Source: Ziziphus jujuba (lineage: Eukaryota; Streptophyta; Magnoliopsida; Rosales; Rhamnaceae). Taken from it: 64,000 nucleotides of DNA. The stretch's first letter is position 1; each line of letters begins with the position of its first letter. A model generated the notes under the pieces. The model did no database searches. It was not told the origin of the DNA and worked only from the letters and a program-made list of their open reading frames with translations. The DNA lies in the NCBI RefSeq assembly GCF_031755915.1, contig NC_083386.1, positions 5,707,501-5,771,500 on the forward strand, given 5' to 3'. The position numbers and the translations under genes are program-made. Shown here one piece after another: positions 27,401 to 50,400 of this stretch.

Positions 27401-30400
27401 CAAACAGTATGACTTGTACGGGTAATTTGATTGGCTTTAATTCTGGTGGTTATAAAGCATTATCTCGCTCATTGAATGTCCAAGTTCCGTTTACTGATGC
27501 TACACTTTTTGTAAGTGATTATTTATTCTTGTCTAACATTTGAAGAAGCTATTTAAATATACTTTGTAGTTTGAAACTTAGAATAATTGCAATTGTTCTA
27601 AAATTACTTCTCCTTATATGTGGTTGCAGACACCAAAAAGGTGTTTTGAGAGAGCAGCGGAAAAGTGTCATATGGATACTTTGGATAGCATAGTTGCAAC
27701 ATGTTCCTGGGGTAAGCATGTTGCAGTTGGTACTGGATCAAGGTTTGATATCTTGTGGGACACAAGAGAGGTATTTATGAATTATTCTTCGTTTTAGTTA
27801 ATCTGAGCTATATTCAACTTTATCTTGTGGGCTACTGGAATTTTCCAAATATGATTAGTACTACATTTCCAGGTGGAATTGAATCAAGGTGGAGTTGATG
27901 TTTACGACTTTTTAGATCTAATGACTACTGCAGATAGAGAAGAATCAACTACTGCATGTCTAGGTGCAGAAATTGATGATCTCATGTTAGAAGATGAAAT
28001 TGCAGAAGATGAAAATGGAGAGTTGAGGCTATCCCCTAACTGGGGAAGTTTCTCTCCTACAAAAGACCAAGAAGACACATCGAAGGAAAGCGGTTGGGAA
28101 ACTGTGGTTGCTTGGCAAAATAAAGCTAAAGAGAATACGTCACAACCAAATATGTGGTCAGGTTGGGAGAGAAATGAAGCTCAAGCACAGAGGGCAGAAT
28201 CTAGTGACTGGGATAACAAGGCAACTCCCGAAAAATTTCCAGCTCGTTGGTCATCAAATGCTGAAGACTGGACTGAAACTGCACATCCATCCCAAGAACA
28301 TAATGAGCCTCGTAAAGCTGAAGATAAAATGACAAAGCCTAATGTTTGGTCCTCTTGGGGAGCAGATGAAACTCAAACAGATAGGGGAGAGCGTTGTGAC
28401 TGGGGTAACAAGGTCATACCCAAAAAAGCTGTGGCTCATTGGTCTTCTTCAAATACTGATGACTGGACTGAAAATGCACATCCATCTCCGATAGAGGAAC
28501 TTGCTGAGCTTCCAAAAGGTGAAGATAATATATCAAAGCCAAATGTTAGGTCAGCTTGGGGGCGAGATGAAACTCAAACCCAAGGGAGTGAGCCTTGTGA
28601 TTGGAACACCAAGGTCACTCCTAGAAAAACAGTGGATGGTTGGTCTTCTTCACATGATGATGACTGGACTGGAACTGCTCACACATCTCAAGCAGTGGAA
28701 CATGCTGAGCCTCCTGCTGCCAATCATTCTTGGGGGCAGCAAAAGTCCCCCAAAAGTGTTCAAAGTTGGGGCCAGAAAACATCTCCGGAAGTTTCCTCAG
28801 ATTGGAAGCAGCAAAAGTCTCCGGAAAGCTCTCAAGGTTGGGGGCAGAAGAAGTCTCCCAAAAGTGCCCATAGTTGGAGGCAGCAAAACTCTCCAGAAAT
28901 TTTCCAAGATTGTGAGCAGCAAAAGCCTCAGGAAAGTTCCCAAGGTTGGGAGCGGCAAAAGTCTCCTGAACATTCCCAAGGTTGGGGACACCAAAAGTCC
29001 AAGGAAAGTTCCAAAGGTTGGGAGCAGCAAACGTCGTCTCCTGAACATTCCCAAGGTTGGGGCCACCAAAAGTCTGAGGAAAATTCCCAAAGTTGGGAGC
29101 AGCAAAAGTCTCATGAGCATTCCCAAGGTTGGGGGCAGCCAAAGTCTCAAGAAAGTTCCCAAGGTTGGGGACAGCAAAAGACTTTGGAAAGTTCCCAAGG
29201 TAGGGGACGGCAAAAGTCTCCTGAAAGTTCCCAAGGCTGGACCTCTCAAGTAGAGTCGAAGCCAGCAGCAAGTTCACATGGTTGGGAATCACCAAAAGCT
29301 GGATATGATAGTGAGAAACAGAAGCAGTGGGGACAGAGGAGTGGAGAACCTTACAAGAACAATCGTTTTGAAGGCTCAAGGGGCAGGGGTTCAAATGCTG
29401 GAGAATGGAAGAGTAGGAAAAGCTGGCCCAATAAAACACATGGAATGGGGAGTGAAAATTTTAGCGGGGCTGCGGCTGGATTATTTACAGCAACAAGACA
29501 GAGAATAGATATTTTTACCTCTGAGGAACAAGATGCTCTCTCCACCATCGAACCAATCATGCACTCCATCAGACGAATTATGCATCAATCTGGGTATGTT
29601 TTCTATGACAGATTGTTTTTGCATTGAGGACTAGAAGTTATATTAGCTATTGTAGTACACTGTCCACTCTAGTGAGGGAGAAAATAATATTATCATTCGA
29701 AAATATTATGTGTATGTGTGTGAACAGATGCATATACATCTTCATCTTGTTATTTTAAGTTAAGAATTTTGGAAATTTTGCATATTTCCTTGACTTAGAC
29801 TGCTTTCTGCATTAGGACCTTAGGACAGAGAATTCTTCTTATAATTGTCTTCATGGTCTGTTTTAAATGCTTTATATTTCCATTTTGGTTCTCCCTATTA
29901 TGGTGATCTTTGATTTCAAGTTTTCTATTTTTGTAGTTTGCAAGCATACTATTATGCATTGCAGTCTTTTAGAACGTTGCATGGGGGAAAAACTGATGGA
30001 ATTGGTTAGAAGTATTATATATAGTATTTGAGCGAGTAGTCTGTAGAAATAAAAAGTGACTTTTTTGTCCTTCAGTGGGTGCATCCGGGAGCAATTAATT
30101 GTTTGGGATGATAGAGTAATTTTCTTTTTTAGATTAGGGTACGAATATTCTGCATTTTATTATGTGCATCACGGATAGAAAAGATGGTTCTTTGGTTCTT
30201 TATGGGCATCTACTTTGAATGAGTTTTGAGGATGTTCTGGTTGTCGCTTAGTTTTGTGTTGGGAAGATGTTATATAATTTATTTTGCTTAAGGGTTGTGA
30301 GTTTATGATTTAGTGTACTTATTACTATATGGCTTGTATTTTGCTTTCATTCTTTCCCTACGTATAGTTGTGACATTATCCACCATTTTGCATACATTTT

Positions 30401-31506
30401 ATTTTGTGCTATTTTGTGCCCCGATCTGCAAATGGATGTCCTTTATCTTTTAAATTATAATTGCTTGCAGTATCTTTGTGTCATCTTCTATGAGATTCAC
30501 ATTTGCCTAACATGTCGGGTTTTGAATTTTTGTATTCAGGTACGGTGATGGGGATCCACTGTCAGATGCTGATCAATCATACATACTCGATAATGTCTTC
30601 AATTACCATCCCGATAAAGCCACTAAAACGGGTTCTGGAATTGATCATCTTACAGTATGTTTCACTCTTGCATTAGGCCTTGTTTAAAACTATTTTCTAT
30701 TTATTTATTTATTTTGTTAGGAAACAGAATTTACTGAGTCAAATACATGCACATTAAACATACTTGCATAGTTTTTATTTTTGGCCATGAAATCTCAAGA
30801 ATTTGGGAAATAAGCTTAGTATAAGTTGAACTGACAAAAAGTTCCCATGAGATATACTTGCATACATAGAACAGTTAGTGGAGGATAGAAAGGTCCAGAA
30901 ATGGTTCCAAGTTGGAAACTTGAAAAATTATGTTTTTGGTTTGGTTTAGCTTAGCTTTCATGATAAGAGTTCCATGTTGGATGAGGTCTTAATCTTCATA
31001 ATGTAGGAATGTATTATGCATACAAGGATTTATTTGCTGCTATTTAGGTGTGTGGGCATGTTTTAAAATGGGAGGAGATGCATTGAGACCTTGTGGGAGT
31101 TCTTGAGAAAACATGCTTTTTGACTGCACTAAAAATCTCATTTTCTCTTACATGCTTGCAGGAAACTTTGTGTTTTTGGGTTTCATATTCCATTAATTTA
31201 CATTGAAAATTAATATTACAGATTAGCAGGCACAGCAGTTTTCAGGACAGCCGGTGCTTATACATTGTCTCAACAGACGGTCGTAAAGTAGATTTTTCTT
31301 ACCGCAAATGCTTGGAGAATTTGATCAAAACCAAGTATCCTGATGTTGCAGAAGCATTCATGAGCAAGTATTTTAGAAAGCCCCGCTCTGGAGTGAATCG
31401 AGAACGAACCCCCAGTCTTGTGCAAACTCCGAATGAAAACCTCTTTCCTGAGCACACTCCGAATGAGAACCCCATTTCAGAGCAAACGGCAAGTGAAAAT
31501 GCATAG
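18412..31506 (+). CDS. NRPE1: DNA-directed RNA polymerase V largest subunit (NRPE1)
   Basis: Largest subunit of plant Pol V, which makes scaffold RNAs for RNA-directed DNA methylation in the nucleus. Coding exons: 18412-18489, 18669-18795, 18913-19028, 19770-19823, 20175-20342, 20761-20919, 21021-22910, 23091-23266, 24130-24199, 24315-24436, 25638-25798, 26686-26960, 27337-27510, 27630-27770, 27873-29593, 30540-30654, 31222-31506. They sum to 5,832 nt: 1,943 aa plus stop with every phase matching. Domains: clamp zinc ligands C56, C59, C67, H70 and C97/C100; catalytic metal-A loop ADFDGDC with Asp at 450, 452 and 454; the polymerase core continues to about residue 1237; then an acidic stretch, three WG-containing modules (about 1329-1523), fourteen tandem 12-residue repeats rich in W, G, Q, K and S (1524-1692), a DeCL domain (about 1775-1900) and a tail of three 10-residue repeats. 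Argonaute-binding WG/GW motifs plus DeCL distinguish NRPE1 from NRPD1, NRPA1 and NRPB1. About 18 WG/GW motifs counted by eye. Confidence 0.95.
25789..25885. repeat. 45-bp tandem duplication copying the 5' splice site of NRPE1 exon 12
   Basis: The end of exon 12 and start of its intron (CAAAG|GTAACTTTTAGAGGA) are repeated 45 bp downstream, so a second donor GT lies at 25844-25845 after the proper one at 25799-25800. Reading into the extra segment reaches TAG after three codons (GT-AAC-TTT-TAG in the exon frame), so only the first donor keeps the reading frame open. Confidence 0.85.
28147..28725 (+). repeat. Three long WG-containing modules in NRPE1 C-terminus
   Basis: About 65-residue modules, each with a PNVW/PNMW opening, a W-G/W-E pair, a CDW or SDW motif, a WSS...DDW segment and TAHPS/TAHTS. 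They are diverged from each other, unlike the shorter repeats that follow. Each module supplies WG or GW motifs of the kind that bind Argonaute proteins in the NRPE1 family. Confidence 0.85.
28731..29237 (+). repeat. Coding minisatellite: 14 copies of a 36-bp (12-residue) unit in NRPE1
   Basis: Thirteen 36-bp units plus one 39-bp unit (one extra Ser codon) fill exactly 507 bp. The consensus is WGQQKSPESSQG. Units 5, 6 and 14 deviate most: unit 6 has Cys and unit 14 has Arg in place of the leading Trp. The array keeps frame throughout. The alternative frames are also open because of the repeat and should not be taken for genes. Confidence 0.95.
31423..31503 (+). repeat. Three 30-bp repeats at the very 3' end of the NRPE1 coding sequence
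   Basis: Units QTPNENLFPE, HTPNENPISE and a partial QTASENA end the protein. The left breakpoint of the 24-kb duplication (about 31445) falls within the first unit. Confidence 0.85.
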
Positions 31507-32977
31507 TCGGCCATGTTTCATTGAAGTTTGTTTGTTTGTTTTTTTGTTTTTTTTTTTAATTATTTTTTTCAGTAAAAAGGGTAGCCAGATTCAAATGTTT
31601 CTTCCATCTGCTATTTTGATTCTGTATATACCAGGCAGATGGTCGTGTAATTATTATATCAGCTCTATTTTCGCCCTTTTTTTTAAAAAAAATTTCTTTA
31701 TTTGTTTTAATGGTATAGCATTTTCTAGTTTTTTAGTTATTTGGTTGGTGAGAGTGTAACTAAAACTCTGAATTAGGAGAAACCACAAGATGTTTAATCC
31801 TTGTTGCTGTTTAGAATCAGATACAGGCCAAAAAGACCTTACAGTCTCATCAGTATATTCTCCAGTATCTAACTCCTGCTGTTCTTTGTCAACCAATTTG
31901 GAGGGTTGATTTCTGTTTTTCTGTAATCTCTGCCAATTCTGTTTGGTGATACATCATTGTTGATCTAAATAAAAAGTTGATTAGGTTGTGGATAATGCCA
32001 CCCATGACTAGGATCGGGATAACCATTTTCTGACTCTTGTCCAGCTCATTTTCTGCCTTCAATGTTTATCTTTTCAAGATAAGCTTTTACAAGTTTAAAT
32101 TGTTTAATTTTATTTTATATAATAATACAAATGAGTGTTTTCCTCCATTCTTAACAAAAGTGGGTAATAAAGAGGCTAATAGGTCATTGCAATAAAAAGG
32201 TTGATTGGACATTTTTGTCATAGTCCATAAAATAATTTTTTTTGTCATAGTCCATAAAATAAAAAAAATAATAAAATAATTAAAAAAAAGGATTTTTAAG
32301 AAGCGTTTTACACATGAAGTGAAACAGCACATGCCTTTCTGCATTATAAAGAGTAGTATTTCATATAATATCTCAAAAAATTCAGCAAGCAGATCTCAAA
32401 AAAAAAACAAAAAAAAAAAAAAAACCAAATTCGAGAATTTACGGTCAAATTTACCAATAATTATTTCTGATTGTCTGACAACTATAAAAAAGTACATATA
32501 TTATAAAAAATAAAAATAAGAATTTATAAACAAGTATTTAAGTTTTGTGTAGGCTTTTCTTTCACTTATAGTAAAATGTAAATTATTTAATAAGTTGGCT
32601 AGATAATACCAAGAGGAATATAAATGGATTTTTATTTTATTTTTTTCAAAAAGTTCATATTCTTTAACAATACGATAATTTTATAAACAAAAATGAGAAG
32701 ACTAATTTTGGTATTATTTTACAAATTATTATATATCATAGAATTCATATAAGACTTCACATTGAATGTATTCTATACGATAAAAATGGAAAAAGATTTG
32801 AAAATTCGATCATCCGTGCACGTAAAGTTCCATATTACGAAAAGCCAGTAGTAGGAAGACAAGTGGCGAGATAAAATGAATAAAAATTGAACCTTGATAT
32901 TTTATTTTATTTTTTATTTTTTTGCTTATTATTGTGAGTTGACTGATTGAAGAAGCTCTCACTCTCAGTGCAAAGTG

Positions 32978-33022
<45 letters not shown>

Positions 33023-33099
33023 CTCGGCAACTTTATTTGGTTTTCATTTTTCTGTGAGTGATTAATTCTACTTTTCATGGGGTTACAGCTTTAGAGGCC
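31507..33099. other. NRPE1 3' region and beta-galactosidase copy A promoter/leader
   Basis: AT-rich spacer with no gene recognised. It ends in a (CT)19 tract (32982-33019) about 80 bp before the beta-galactosidase ATG, probably leader or core promoter. Nearly all of it is repeated at about 55564-57183, so copy B has its own version of the promoter. Confidence 0.6.
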
Positions 33100-43173
<10,074 letters not shown>

Positions 43174-43279
43174 AACAAAAGAAAATTATGGATTTGGGTA
43201 TCTTGGTACTGTATGGTATGAAGGTGTAATATAAGAACTATGAAACAAGATGTTTCACCTTGAGTTCATGTGTCAGCTT

Positions 43280-43557
43280 TGTTGGAATAGCGTTTATTTC
43301 CTACTAGGATAGTCCATTTTTGGGAATATGTGTAATCTTTGTATGGTAGAATTAGTTGTTGATTTGTAACTAGCTATAAATTAGGAGTTAGTTTCTTCTT
43401 CTTCTTTTTTATTTTTATTTTTATCTAACTAATTGTAACATAATTGTGTATAGGAGAGGCTTATTACCTCTTATAAGATATATGCGACTGATGGCTAGGC
43501 ATTATGAAAAAAAAAAATAATAATAATAATAAAAAAAAAATTCTACAGGTTCCCACA
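43280..43557 (+). repeat. Copia 5' LTR
   Basis: Starts TGTTGGAATAG, ends TTCCCACA. It aligns along its whole length with 51331-51588 (shared TATGTGTAATCTTTGTATG and AGCTATAAATTAGGAGTTAG) with many substitutions and indels, so the insertion is not young. Flanked on the left by target duplication AGCTT. Confidence 0.92.
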
Positions 43558-43613
43558 TAGTATCAGAGCTTACCTTTGATTACCGCAAAAAAAATAACAT
43601 AAAATAAAATAAA

Positions 43614-44405
43614 ATGTCTGGCGCATCCAGTGTAGGTGATCAGTCGCTCAATTCTGGACTAGCAAAATCATCTTCGAAATCTACTCTCCTGTCAAATACT
43701 TATGACAATTTTTCTTTTCAATTGATCACCACTTATAAACTCAATGGAGAAAATTATCTCCAATGGTACCAGTCGATTAAGTTATTCATTCGAAATTATG
43801 GAAAAATTGGGTTTGTGATGGGAGCTACACAGAAACCAAAAGAAGGTCTTGAGTTCATTGAGACTTGGGAATTTGAGAATGCTTTGATCATGTCATGGCT
43901 GATTAATTCAATGGATACATTGATCAACAAGACTTATATGTTTCTTGCCATTGCTCAGGAAATTTAAAAGGCTACAAATGAGACTTTCTCGTATTTGAGA
44001 AATCCTGCTTAGGTCAATGAAATTTCCATACAAATCTACTATACAAAACAAGGCAATCTGAGTGTATTGCAATACTACAATACGCTAAGAACCTTATGGT
44101 AGGAGTTGAACTTGTTTCATGACTATGAATGGCATTGTCCATAAGACAATGTCATATTCAAAAAAATGATTGAGAAGGAACGTGTTTTCGCATTCTTGGT
44201 TGGCTTGAACAATGAGCTTGATGAAGTTCGTGGGAGAATTCTTGGACATGAAGTCTTGCCATGTCCTCGTGAAGTGTTCTCCGTGGTTCATAGGGAGGAA
44301 AGCAGGAGGAATGTTATGCTAGGAAAAGAAACCCAAGAGGCTCCTATCACTGAATCTGAATCATCAGCTCTTGCAGTCAGAAGCAACCGATTCCACTTTC
44401 TCTAA
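43614..44405 (+). pseudogene. Copia gag remnant
   Basis: The first reading frame (43614-43967) has the gag features LNGENYLQWYQSIKLFI and ALIMSWLINSMD typical of the UBN2/retrotran_gag family of Copia elements, then a stop at 43965. Gag-like sequence continues in other frames to 44405 (FAFLVGLNNELDEVRGRIL). A zinc-knuckle is not intact. Not expected to make a working product. Confidence 0.85.
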
Positions 44406-44566
44406 TGGTGGAAATGACACTCGAAATAAAAAGGAAAATAGTCCTTGATGCGACCATTGTAAAAAAACTTGGAAACACCCATGAAACCTGCTAAAAATTA
44501 CACGGAAAACCTCCTCATCTGAAGAACGGACAATCAGACCAAGGGACTAGCAAAGCTATTCAAACG

Positions 44567-45620
44567 ATGTTTGAGGAATCAACACCTAAAAGTGCTCTTG
44601 TTTCTTTCAAAAAGGAGCAACTGGAAAACCTTATGAAACTTCTTAATTCAATATCCCTTTCATCTACCTCTATTGTCCAGAAAGGTAATTTTCCTCAGTC
44701 TTTCAGTATGCTAACTGAGGACAAAACTCCATGGGTTATAGATTCTAGTGCCTCGACCATATGGCTGGTTGTTCCTCACTCCTCTTCTTATACACCTTGT
44801 ACTGGCAGCTTGAAAGTAAAAATTGCAGATGATTTGTTAACCGCAGGAGTAGGCAAATGTTTAATAATTTTATTAAAAAACCTGGTTCTAAAGTAAAAAT
44901 TTCATGCATCCTTTTATCTATTAGCAAACTCACCCACGACCAAAATTATGTTGCTAAGTTTAGTTCTTCTTCATGTCAATTTCAGGAACTGGCTTCGAGG
45001 AAGATGATTGGCAATGCTAAAGAGTGTGGAGGACTTTACTACCTTCATAAGAAAAACTCAACCAGACAAGATCTAGTTGGCAAGTCCTTTTCTGCTTCTT
45101 TATGTGAAAATAACATCGTGTTGTGGCATTATAGACTTGGTCACCCTAGCTTTTCGTATCCAAAAAATTTGTTTCCATCTCTTTTCAAAAATAAAGATCC
45201 ATCTTCCTTTCAGTGTAAAATTTGTCAACTTCCAAACATCACCATTTATCTTTTCCATCTCAATCATACAAATATTCGACACCATTCTCGGTAATATATA
45301 GTGACATATGGGGTCCCTCACGAATTAAAATTTTTTCAGTAACTAGATGGTTTATTATCTTCATCGATGACCATACTAAACTCTGTTGGGTATATCTCTT
45401 GAAACCAAAATCTGAAATAGAGCAAGTCATTAAAAATTTTCATCCAATGGTCAAAACTCAATTTCAAATCCAAATTCAAATTCTTAGAGCAGACAATGGG
45501 AGTGAGTATTTTAAAGTTGTTCTTGGAAAATTTCTCTAAAGTGAGGGAATTGTTCATCAAAATGATAGTGTGGATACCCCTTAACAAAATGGGTGGCTAA
45601 ATGGAAAAATAAGCATCTAT
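44567..45620 (+). pseudogene. Copia protease / pre-integrase / integrase remnant
   Basis: A protease-like WVIDSSAS (the usual catalytic motif is D-S/T-G-A, so the Gly is lost) lies near 44733-44756. A GAG-pre-integrase zinc motif region (WHYRLGHPSF ... CKIC) lies at about 45120-45230 and integrase core segments YSDIWGPS and LRADNGSEYF at about 45296-45520, in frames broken relative to each other. Degenerate. Confidence 0.85.
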
Positions 45621-46559
45621 TTGAAGTTGCTAGATCGTATATGTTCACCACTAATGTGTTTAAAAAATTTTGGGGCAAAGCTATTGTCACTGCATCATTC
45701 TTCATCAATATAATGCCCACTCGGGTTTTAGGGTACGAGACACCCCTAGAAGTGATTCAAAGTATCTATCCCACAAACCGTCTGATTTTTAATTTGGGCG
45801 CATCTCATTTGTCCATATCCATTCCCATAGCTGAGGTAAATTTGATCCAAGGACAGTCAAATGTGTTTTCTTAAGCTACTCACCAACAAAAAAGGGGTAT
45901 AAGTGCTTTAATCCAAAAACTAGAAAAATGTTTGTTAGTATGGATGTTTCCTTCTTTGAGAATCAACCCTATTTTATAAAAACTCAGTGCAGGGGGAGAG
46001 TGTGATAGCAGAAGAGAGTTTTTGAAATTTTTAGGATACACTTCCTTTCTCTATGAGCCCTCTCACCTCCGAAAGTCTCCAACCTACGCCTACTTCTCCC
46101 TCAGATCAGCCTGATCCTATTAGTCCTTAACCTTCTCCCATTTATGCTCCCATTTCTCCATCAGATCATCTTTTTCCATTTCCTTCTCAAGAACCATCCA
46201 CTGCTATGTCACTCGAGTTTACTCCACTCACTAAAAAAACTGGGAAAGAGGTCTAAAGTCCAGAATTACTTGTCTATGAGAGATGGAAAAGAAAGGAAAA
46301 TGAAGAAATTCACACACTTAAGTAGAAACAGTCATTGGATCCACCAGTTCTTGACACTTCAAATTAGAACCCTCCTACAGATCATGTCTCCTCTGAAAGT
46401 CCAAGTAATTCTAAACCAGTTCAAGACTTAGATATTCCTGTTGCCCTAAGAAAAGGAAAAAGAACATGTACTTCTTATCCCATTTCAAACTACAGATGCT
46501 TTTACAATCTGTCTCCATCCTATCGAGCCTTTGCTACTAATCTGTCTAATGTAGTGATT

Positions 46560-47428
46560 CTTAAGTCAGTTCAAGAGGCATTGAGTATTACAGAATGCAT
46601 AGCAAGTTATGGAGGAGATCAAAGCACTGGAGAAAAATGGAACTTGAGAATGTGTTGCAATACTGAACGAAAAGAAAATAGTTGGATGCAAGTGGGTGTT
46701 TATGATAAAATATAATTCGGATGGTTCTATCAAAAGGTTTAAAGCTCGCTTGGTCACAAAAGGATTCACACAATCCTATAGAATAAACTATTAAGAAACC
46801 TTTGCCTCAGTAGCAAAACTCAACACTATTCAAATTCTTCTCTCTATTACTGCAAACTTAAACTAGAAAATTTCACAACTTGACATCAAAAATGCATTCC
46901 TAAATAGGGAATTGACAGAAGAAGTATTTATGGATGTTCCTCCAGGTTCTGAAGATGTTTATTGTGTAGATAATGTGTGCAGACTGAAAAAATCCCTCTG
47001 CAGATTAAAACAGTCTCCTAGAGCTTGGTTTGATTGTTTTTAAAAAACGGTGAAGAGATATGGCTACACTCAAACTCACATTGATTATTCTTTATTCTTA
47101 GGAAAACTCAAGATAGGAAAACTACAGTCCTAATTATGTACATTAATGATATCCTACTTACTAGAGATGATACAATCAAGGAGAAAAAATGAAGTGGGTT
47201 CTAACCAAAGAGTTTGAAATCAAGGATCTCAGACCTATAGAGTATTTTCTTGGTATGGAAGTTGTAAAATCAAAGAAAGGTATTTATGTGTCACAAAGAA
47301 AATATATCATTGATTTACATAGAGAGATAGGCTTCCTAGGGAGTAAACCAACGGATACACCTATGAAGTGAATCACAAGCTGGGATATAAGAAATGAGAG
47401 GTCTCTGTTGATAAAGAAAGATACTAGA
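46560..47428 (+). pseudogene. Copia reverse transcriptase remnant, 5' part
   Basis: Segments typical of Copia reverse transcriptase: LDIKNAFLNRELTEEVFMD, PPGS, LKKSLCRLKQSPRAWFD, a degraded catalytic box reading YIND where YVDD is usual, then FEIKDLRPIEYFLGMEV. Multiple stops and frame changes. It breaks off where the nested LTR begins at 47429. Confidence 0.88.
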
Positions 47429-50400
47429 TGTAACATCCCGTCCTGAAGTACACCGAAAATTTCTCAAATTTGACCAAGGTTGACCGTCGTTGACCGAGAA
47501 GGGATCAAATGTTGACTTTTTATTTCTGATGGAATTTCACATTGACCGAGGTCCCGTTACGAAGTACACGTTGGCACGAGTTCATAGACTAGTAGCACGT
47601 AAAAAATGGAGCTACGGTTTGAAAGTTATGAGCAAAACAAGTTGAGGTCCAAACTGTCCAAGGGGTGCCCGAGTTGACTTTTTGTTCATGCAAAGTTGAG
47701 CTTTGACTCATGTATGGTTGTGAAGTACTCGTCGATATGAGTTCATAGACTAGTAGCATGCTTAAATTGGATATCTGGTTAAAAAGTTATGGACATGTAA
47801 AGTTTTCCGAATACCGTAATATTTTAATATATTTTGACTTGAGTGAACAATGTGTGCCATGTGTCGCATTTTCAACCAATCCCATGAGTGAACAGTGTCA
47901 TCCACGGGTAGCTTTTATTCTGGCTAAAACACATGAGACGGGGGAGGAGAGAGAGAAAGAGAGAGCTAGAGAGAGAAACCAACCGGCCACCGCCGCTTAG
48001 CCATTTTCTTCCCACCCTTTCCATACACGCACCACCCTACCTTGAAGACCACCTGAAAACTGGCCGGCCAGCCAAAAATCATGGCCAACCGACCGCCGAC
48101 GGGCCCGGATCTAGGCTTTTTTCGACGGCGGCGCCGATCACTTCAAACCCAGATTTTTCCTTATTCCGACCTCCGTTTGCCTCACTGCCTGTCCCGTTGA
48201 GTCACCCATTCCCCGATCTACCTTTCCACCAAAAATCACAGCTAGTGGCCACCGGATGCTCCGCCGGTGGTGGTGGATTCCGGTGACCACGGCGGTTCGT
48301 CGGGAAATCAACTTTCCGGTGAGTTTCCAGCTCCATCGCCCATCCTTTCCCACTAATTCTGACCCTCTGAACCCAAATCCGATGTCCAATTTCCTCAATT
48401 CTTAACGGATTATGAGAATCGAATGCCTAAAAATCTGAGAGCTTTCCGACGAGATTCTGGCCACCTCGGGGTCCGATCTCCAGAAAGTAAGACCAGATTC
48501 GTAATCCTCATTTCACAAGCTTTGATTCGATATATTACTCATAAATTTTAGTTAACATTTGTGTTAAAACCCCCAGGTACCGGATATTATTTATCCGAAT
48601 AAAATATTAATTTATTTGACCATGTGTAATATTGTTGTTTTAGGAGCACGTGTGAGCCGTAGAATTGATCCTATGAAGGATTTTAGTTGGATTGTGTGCT
48701 CAAGGTGAGTGACCTACCTTCAAATTAATTTCGGGAATTAAATTTGCAAATATATTTGTATGAATTGAATATTTGAAATTTATATTTTATGTGTCAAATA
48801 TTTAGTGGATTTATATGCGGAAATTTGATGTCCAATTGAGTGAATCAAAATATTTATATATTACGAAATATTTTGATTTAAAGAATTTTACGAAACTGAA
48901 ATTGAAATTATTAATTATTAAATTAATTTATTAGAATATTTCATAATTGAATATTTCAAAAATAGGTTTATGTGTTCGATATTATGAGAATTTCTATCTA
49001 GAATTATATTGCCAATTTATAATGTTTTTAATATATGTTTTGGTGCCAAAAGAATATATTTGGAAATTTAAAGAAACTGTGATTTTGATTTATTTTAATT
49101 ATTGTTATGGTTATTATTCAATTATCGTGCACAATTATATGAATCAATTATATATGGAATTTATATGGTTTTTATATTATTGATTTAAATTGATTTTTGA
49201 GAATTTGAGAGAAATATGGATTTAAATTATTATGTTTCAAAAATATTTATACATTGAAATATTAATGGCTTGACCTTATGCCATTGAAAAATTTGTATAT
49301 TCGAAATTGATGGATTTGAACTTGATGGATTTATAATGATGATTTAAAAGAGAATGTGAAAAATTACGGGTTTAATTGGATGGAATAAACCCGATGATAT
49401 TTATGAAATTTTGATATAATAAAAATATTGATTTATGAATTATGATTTTCTGATGCACCATACACGTACTAGTGTTCTTTATGCATGAATATGATTAGCG
49501 GCAGGTGAATTTGGTGAGTGCGCATGTGGGGGTGAGTAGCGCGCAGGTGGATGTCCTGTGGCTGCCATTGGATGAGGGTAGGTCGCCCCTTCATGGTCGG
49601 AACGCCTGTTTGCAGCGGCGCGGTGGGATGACACGCGACTGTATATCGGTTTCTCTCTTTAACCTCCTGTCCGGCGGTGTTCGAGACGCTGGGTACCATT
49701 GGTACCACTGTTATATAGTGGGTGCATCAAGTGGTTTTCGGAACATGATTTTCAAAATAAATATTTTGAAATTGTATTTAAATTAAGAATATATTTAATG
49801 TTGTTTTTTTATTAATTATTTCAAATGGAGGTTTTAATTTGATTTAATTTTTTCTTTGCTTAATTATTCAATAAATTGATTTATTCTAATTATTTAATTA
49901 TTTCATGAATTGTTTTAATGTGAGTTTTATTAATATTTCGGTATTAATTGTTATGACATGCATTAATTATTTAATAATTGTTATAAGTTATTTTATTTCA
50001 ATTTATTTCATTATAAATTTGGATTATTTAAATTTTTATTAAATTAATTATTCCTTGATTTTTGGGGCATAAAATATTGGGTTTTGCGGAAATGTTTTAA
50101 AAGAGGGAACTTTTCCAACGGAGTGAATGGTGAGGGTTTTGAGAGAAAATATTATTTCCAATTAATTTTTAATTAATTATTTATTTATTTATTCTTAATT
50201 AATCAAGTGTACTATAATAATTATTATTATTATTATAATTGTATATTAAATTGGGTTACTCATTGAGATGATTAGCATCTCATATTTTTTAAATTCCGTT
50301 CCCTTAGGTCCAGGTTAATCGATGTAAATTGTCCGGGGGCGAACTCGACATCTGAGTTCATTGCCGAAAGTCCAAGAAGCATTTCCTCCATTTTTTCCTC

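Noticed and set aside
28501..29253. Long open frames on both strands overlapping the NRPE1 repeat region (250 aa plus, 272 aa and 150 aa minus)
   Set aside because: They are shadows of the 36-bp coding repeat. Only the NRPE1 frame connects by splice sites and matches the family.
1..31506. FY and NRPE1 as a functional RNA-silencing gene cluster
   Set aside because: They are about 15 kb apart in opposite orientation with an unrelated transporter between them, and nothing in the sequence indicates shared regulation.
47933..48398. Open frames (117 aa plus, 86 aa minus) at about 48 kb
   Set aside because: They lie inside the nested LTR-like insert, are Pro/Arg-rich and compositionally biased, and match no recognised family.
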